Made by a program: the position numbers and the translations under genes. The notes under the pieces were generated by a model, which did no database searches, had not been told where the DNA came from, and saw only the letters and a list, made by a program, of their open reading frames with translations. From Lamellibrachia satsuma (Eukaryota > Annelida > Polychaeta > Sabellida > Siboglinidae), in assembly GCA_033239005.1 (NCBI GenBank), contig BSQZ01000015.1:6575001-6639000 (forward strand): DNA of 64,000 bases, read 5' to 3'. This document shows, piece after piece, positions 59,768 to 64,000 of this stretch (positions are counted from its first letter, which is position 1; each line of letters opens with the position of its first letter).

Positions 59768-60496
59768 CTGAAACCACCGACAACAAACGTCACATGATGT
59801 CCACCGTCAACAATAATTTAGAACTGTACAACAGGGAATTGGGACAACTTGTAACAAAACTGAAAATGCTGCAAAAGTTTACACATCTTTATACAAGGGA
59901 TATTTTATTCTGAGATGTAATATGTTTACTGTATTAGCTTTTGGTATATTCATGCACTAAAGTGTTTTATCAGTGTGTGTATATGTATACAATATTTTAA
60001 CAAATCAATGTAACAAGAGAGTACACATAAGTTAACACTTCAATTCTCTCCATTGCCAACATAAGATTGTAGCACACTATGATTGTAATTATTCATCTTT
60101 TAAATATACATGATTTAAATGAGGACTGTATAGAAATGTTCTGCACTAGCAATGTATGTATATACACTGCATATATGTAATGTTGGAATTAAATGTATTA
60201 TTATATTATTACATCAAAGGCATATCAAATTAAGTAGAGCACAATATGCAGTTATTTCCCATACTTCCTTATTTAGAAAAACGTAATTTGTAAAGATGAT
60301 AACTGCTTCTGGGGTAAGAATTATTAGTTTTATGCTGCTAAACCAATCCCTCATTGTTTAAAACCCAAAGATGAATTTTGCAGGTTACATGAAATCACCT
60401 GAATCATTGAAACTTTGTGCACATTCATTTTCTGGCCCCACTCGTGTAATGTGGTAACAAGACAGAGGGTAGCCAAGGAGGGATATTACTGTTTGC
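59768..60496. other. Kinase intron, nothing recognised
   Basis: AT-rich intronic sequence upstream (minus sense) of the SH2 exon. Confidence 0.35.
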
Positions 60497-60940
60497 TAGG
60501 GCTGGAACAATACACTACTTCACGTTACGATATGTTTCACGATACGATACATATCGTGATACAGACTACACTGACTAGAATGTTTGATACAACAGTAAAA
60601 CACATGTTTATTTATCACATGGACAAAGCAACGCTACAGCATATGTCACGTCCTTACTTACATGAGGTCGAAATTGCATGCGCATTGAAAAAATAATAGT
60701 GTAAAGATTTTCGATAGACTATAGTTAGATATACATGTGGGAAACGTACTACATGTTATATTTCGCTATTTTGTCGATACACAGGTAGGTGTGGTTCGCG
60801 TTGAATGTTTATTGTTTCACAAAGTTGACGCGAATAATGTTTTGTCTAACGCTATCGCATATCGTAGTGTACCGTGATACGGATATTGTATATCGTGTAC
60901 CATACTGTGTGGTGTGTATCGTGATACACTGGTGGCCCTA
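60497..60940. mobile_element. hAT MITE (444 bp) with perfect 8-bp TSD
   Basis: Starts TAGGGCTGGAAC and ends GGTGGCCCTA; the direct repeat CTGTTTGC flanks both sides (60489-60496 and 60941-60948). The interior is rich in ATCGTGATAC and related palindromic motifs, typical of TAGGG-ended hAT elements. A 93-codon frame inside is not a gene. Confidence 0.85.
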
Positions 60941-61482
60941 CTGTTTGCACAGCACTATAAACAAGTGCAACCAGACAGTAACACAGACTGGTGGTTTATA
61001 GGTCAGTTGAACAACTGGTCCACTTGGACCAGGAGCACATGTGACAATGACTCATTGAAGTTTGCACTTGCTTCCTCAAATTCCAAACACATCTTGTACC
61101 AGGCACCACAAACCAGAGCACCTCATTAGAGTTCTCAATGGAAATCACAACATGCTTGTGGTGACACAAAGCACACATGGCAGAGGGAATTGATTTTACA
61201 GCTAATATATGTCCCCCCTCATGGAAATTTGGTATGATATGTGGATCTAAATATGAGAGGGTCCATATTTTTTGGTCCCCCATATTTCACACCAGCTTGC
61301 TAAAATAAAATTACTTCATCAGGTTGGCACATATCTGGGATAGAAAAATATAAATATCTGTATATAATACATATTTACAATGTAACTTTAATAACTCAAA
61401 CTTTGATAATTTGAATACACATCATATCTCAAACTGTGAGCTCTGGCCATCAGGATACATTATCTTGTGTATATTACATAAC
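60941..61482. other. Kinase intron, nothing recognised
   Basis: No gene or repeat identified apart from an imperfect GGTCCCCCATATTT / AATATGAGAGGGTCC pair at about 61248-61288. Confidence 0.35.
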
Positions 61483-63067
61483 TTGAATACATCATGGATG
61501 TGGATAACTGTTTCCCTGATCCCTCCAACTTGAATACATCATGGATGTGGATAACTGTTTCCCTGATCCCTCCAACTTGAATACATCATGGATGTGGATA
61601 ACTGTTTCCCTGATCCCTCCAACTTGAATACATCATGGATGTGGATAACTGTTTCCCTGATCCCTCCAACTTGAATACATCATGGATGTGGATAACTGTT
61701 TCCCTGATCCCTCCAACTTGAATACATCATGGACGTGGATAACTGTTTCCCTGATCCCTCCAACTTGAATACATCACGGACGTGGATAACTGTTTCCCTG
61801 ATCCCTCCAACTTGAATACATCATGGACGTGGATAACTGTTTCCCTGATCCCTCCAACTTGAATACATCACGGACGTGGATAACTGTTTCCCTGATCCCT
61901 CCAACTTGAATACATCATGGACGTGGATAACTGTTTCCCTGATCCCTCCAACTTGAATACATCACGGACGTGGATAACTGTTTCCCTGATCCCTCCAACT
62001 TGAATACATCACGGACGTGGATAACTGTTTCCCTGATCCCTCCAACTTGAATACATCACGGACGTGGATAACTGTTTCCCTGATCCCTCCAACTTGAATA
62101 CATCACGGACGTGGATAACTGTTTCCCTGATACCTCCAACTTGAAAACATCATGGACGTGGATAACTGTTTCCCTGATCCCTCCAACTTGAAAACATCAT
62201 GGACATGGATAACTGTTTCCCTGATACCTCCAACTTGAATACATCATGGATGTGGATAAATGTTTCCCTGATCCCTCCAACTTGAATACATCATGGATGT
62301 GGATAACTGTTTCCCTGATCCCTCCAACTTGAATACATCACGGACGTGGATAACTGTTTCCCTGATCCCTCTAACTTGAATACATCACGGACGTGGATAA
62401 CTGTTTCCCTGATCCCTCCAACTTGAATACATCATGGATGTAGATAACTGTTTCCCTGATCCCTCCAACTTGAATACATCATGGACGTGGATAACTGTTT
62501 CCCTGATCCCTCCAACTTGAATACATCACGGACGTGGATAACTGTTTCCCTGATCCCTCCAACTTGAATACATCACGGACGTGGATAACTGTTTCCCTGA
62601 TCCCTCCAACTTGAAAACATCACGGACGTGGATAACTGTTTCCCTGATCCCTCCAACTTGAAAACATCACGGACGTGGATAACTGTTTACCTGATCCCTC
62701 CAACTTGAAAACATCACGGACGTGGATAACTGTTTCCCTGATCCCTCCAACTTGAAAACATCACGGACGTGGATAACTGTTTCCCTGATCCCTCCAACTT
62801 GAATACATCACGGACGTGGATAACTGTTTCCCTGATCCCTCCAACTTGAATACATCATGGACGTGGATAACTGTTTCCCTGATACCTCCAACTTGAATAC
62901 ATCACGGACGTGGATAACTGTTTCCCTGATCCATCCAACTTGAATACATCACGGACGTGGATAACTGTTTCCCTGATCCCTCCAACTTGAATACATCATG
63001 GACGTGGATAACTGTTTCCCTGATCCCTCCAACTTGAAAACATCATGGACATGGATAACTGTTTCCC
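61483..63067. repeat. 47-bp minisatellite, about 34 copies
   Basis: Unit TTGAATACATCATGGACGTG then GATAACTGTTTCCCTGATCC and CTCCAAC. Variants at CATGG/CACGG and AATAC/AAAAC are arranged in runs, showing stepwise block expansion. Confidence 0.96.
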
Positions 63068-64000
63068 CGTCCCACAACGAGATAACAATGCTGTACTGTA
63101 TATACAATGTCACAGCAAGTGATAATTTGGAAAGAGGGCAATGCAGATCTACACTGACAATGAATAAATGAATGAGCAAGCCCACTATGCCACCAGATGG
63201 ACTAGACCCCAGGTCATTACAGCAGGCCAGCCAGATAACACATCATACAATTTAACCTCACATTCACAAGGGCCATTTAATGTTGCCCTATGAACCAGCT
63301 TCATGTTTACACAGCACTTGTTTGTGTATTTTTAGTGTGAATGCAGTTGATGTCATACAGTGGGCGATATGGCATGTGTAGACAGATGCTTATATAATCA
63401 CTGTGGTATGACCTGAGGGGGCTGGACTGTGGGCCTAATTATTCAGCCCACATGCAAAGCTATGCTAGTTCTTTTGGCCAGAAATAGGATTTTGAGGTTT
63501 ATTGTCCTCGCAAATAAAATACATGTGGCAAACTTTAACTACCCTGTACTTTTTAAAGTGAGCTAGCATTCTATATAGAATTATAAGTTACATAACAATA
63601 TTCAATAGTTTGATTTACCTTAGAGTAGGCTTTATTTTTGGTACATTTTGGTAATATTGTTAAAATGTATATTCGGCCCAAAAATATTAGCACAATTTCC
63701 ATACTGAAAAATAGATATGTTAACAACACTTTGCTGAACTAACTGTTGTATGGTTGTACACACGTGCATGTAGTAATTCTGTAATCTGATATATTTGAAA
63801 ACGAATATGGCATTTCTGAAGTAGGGTAACTGTCGTACCCAAGTGCGTGTAGTGACTCTGTCATCCTATATATTTGAACAGGCACTTGTTGAAATTAGTA
63901 AGCATTGACAGCAGGTGAATGACACTTACTGTTAATATCACTGGTGCATAATTAGCACCAGTCTCAAACCAACCTTTAGAACAAGGAGACTCTGTTGGCA
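63068..64000. other. Upstream intron of the kinase gene, nothing recognised
   Basis: No exon of SH3 or the first SH2 half could be found. An imperfect repeat (GTAGTAATTCTGTAATCTGATATATTTGAA-like, about 63770-63800 and 63848-63878) is present. Sequence ends inside the intron. Confidence 0.4.

Noticed and set aside
60415..60696. 93-codon plus-strand ORF
   Set aside because: Spans the left end of the TAGGGC hAT MITE; no coding character.

Overview
This is a stretch of animal nuclear genome. Three intron-rich host genes can be followed exon by exon, and between and inside them lie minisatellites, DNA transposons and one large virus-like element. The host proteins resemble bilaterian families: the Golgi PAPS transporter SLC35B3, THO complex subunit THOC1, and a Src-family tyrosine kinase closest to the Src42A/FRK type. 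The kinase type, the marine-invertebrate flavour of the repeats and the type of virus-like element suggest an invertebrate. I cannot name the species.

Layout. About 1-7560 is a decayed Polinton/Maverick (adintovirus-like) element. Its plus strand carries integrase with chromodomain, a small membrane protein, a penton-like protein, a pX/pVI-like basic protein, the major capsid protein and an adenain-like protease. Its minus strand carries the N-terminal part of a protein-primed type DNA polymerase B, zinc-finger pieces and another conserved uncharacterised ORF. Almost every large ORF is broken; the two smallest (1118-1345 and 2140-2547) are intact. Positions 7.6-15.3 kb are gene-poor: microsatellites, a foldback repeat, a tRNA-derived SINE, a LINE tail and a hAT element with a perfect target-site duplication. 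SLC35B3 (9 coding exons, 400 codons) runs on the minus strand at 20613-15312. THOC1 (19 exons, 661 codons) runs on the plus strand at 22157-44086, head to head with SLC35B3, so about 1.5 kb between their start codons probably holds a shared promoter. THOC1 introns hold two more hAT elements, a MITE nested in one of them, and several minisatellites. The Src-family gene (minus strand, 59767-49043, last six exons) faces THOC1 tail to tail; its SH3 and first SH2 exons lie beyond the window.

Main observations. (1) Four of 31 introns inferred from protein homology begin with GC instead of GT (three in THOC1, one in SLC35B3), far above the roughly 1% usual in animals. (2) Two minisatellites have captured 3' splice sites: the THOC1 intron 18 array ends in the acceptor of the last exon and is open in frame with it, and the SLC35B3 intron 6 array is made of copies of the start of exon 7 with its acceptor. 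(3) Transposons with recognisable ends and target duplications are reported individually. All exon boundaries come from reading splice signals and matching remembered family sequences by eye; no alignment or expression data were used.
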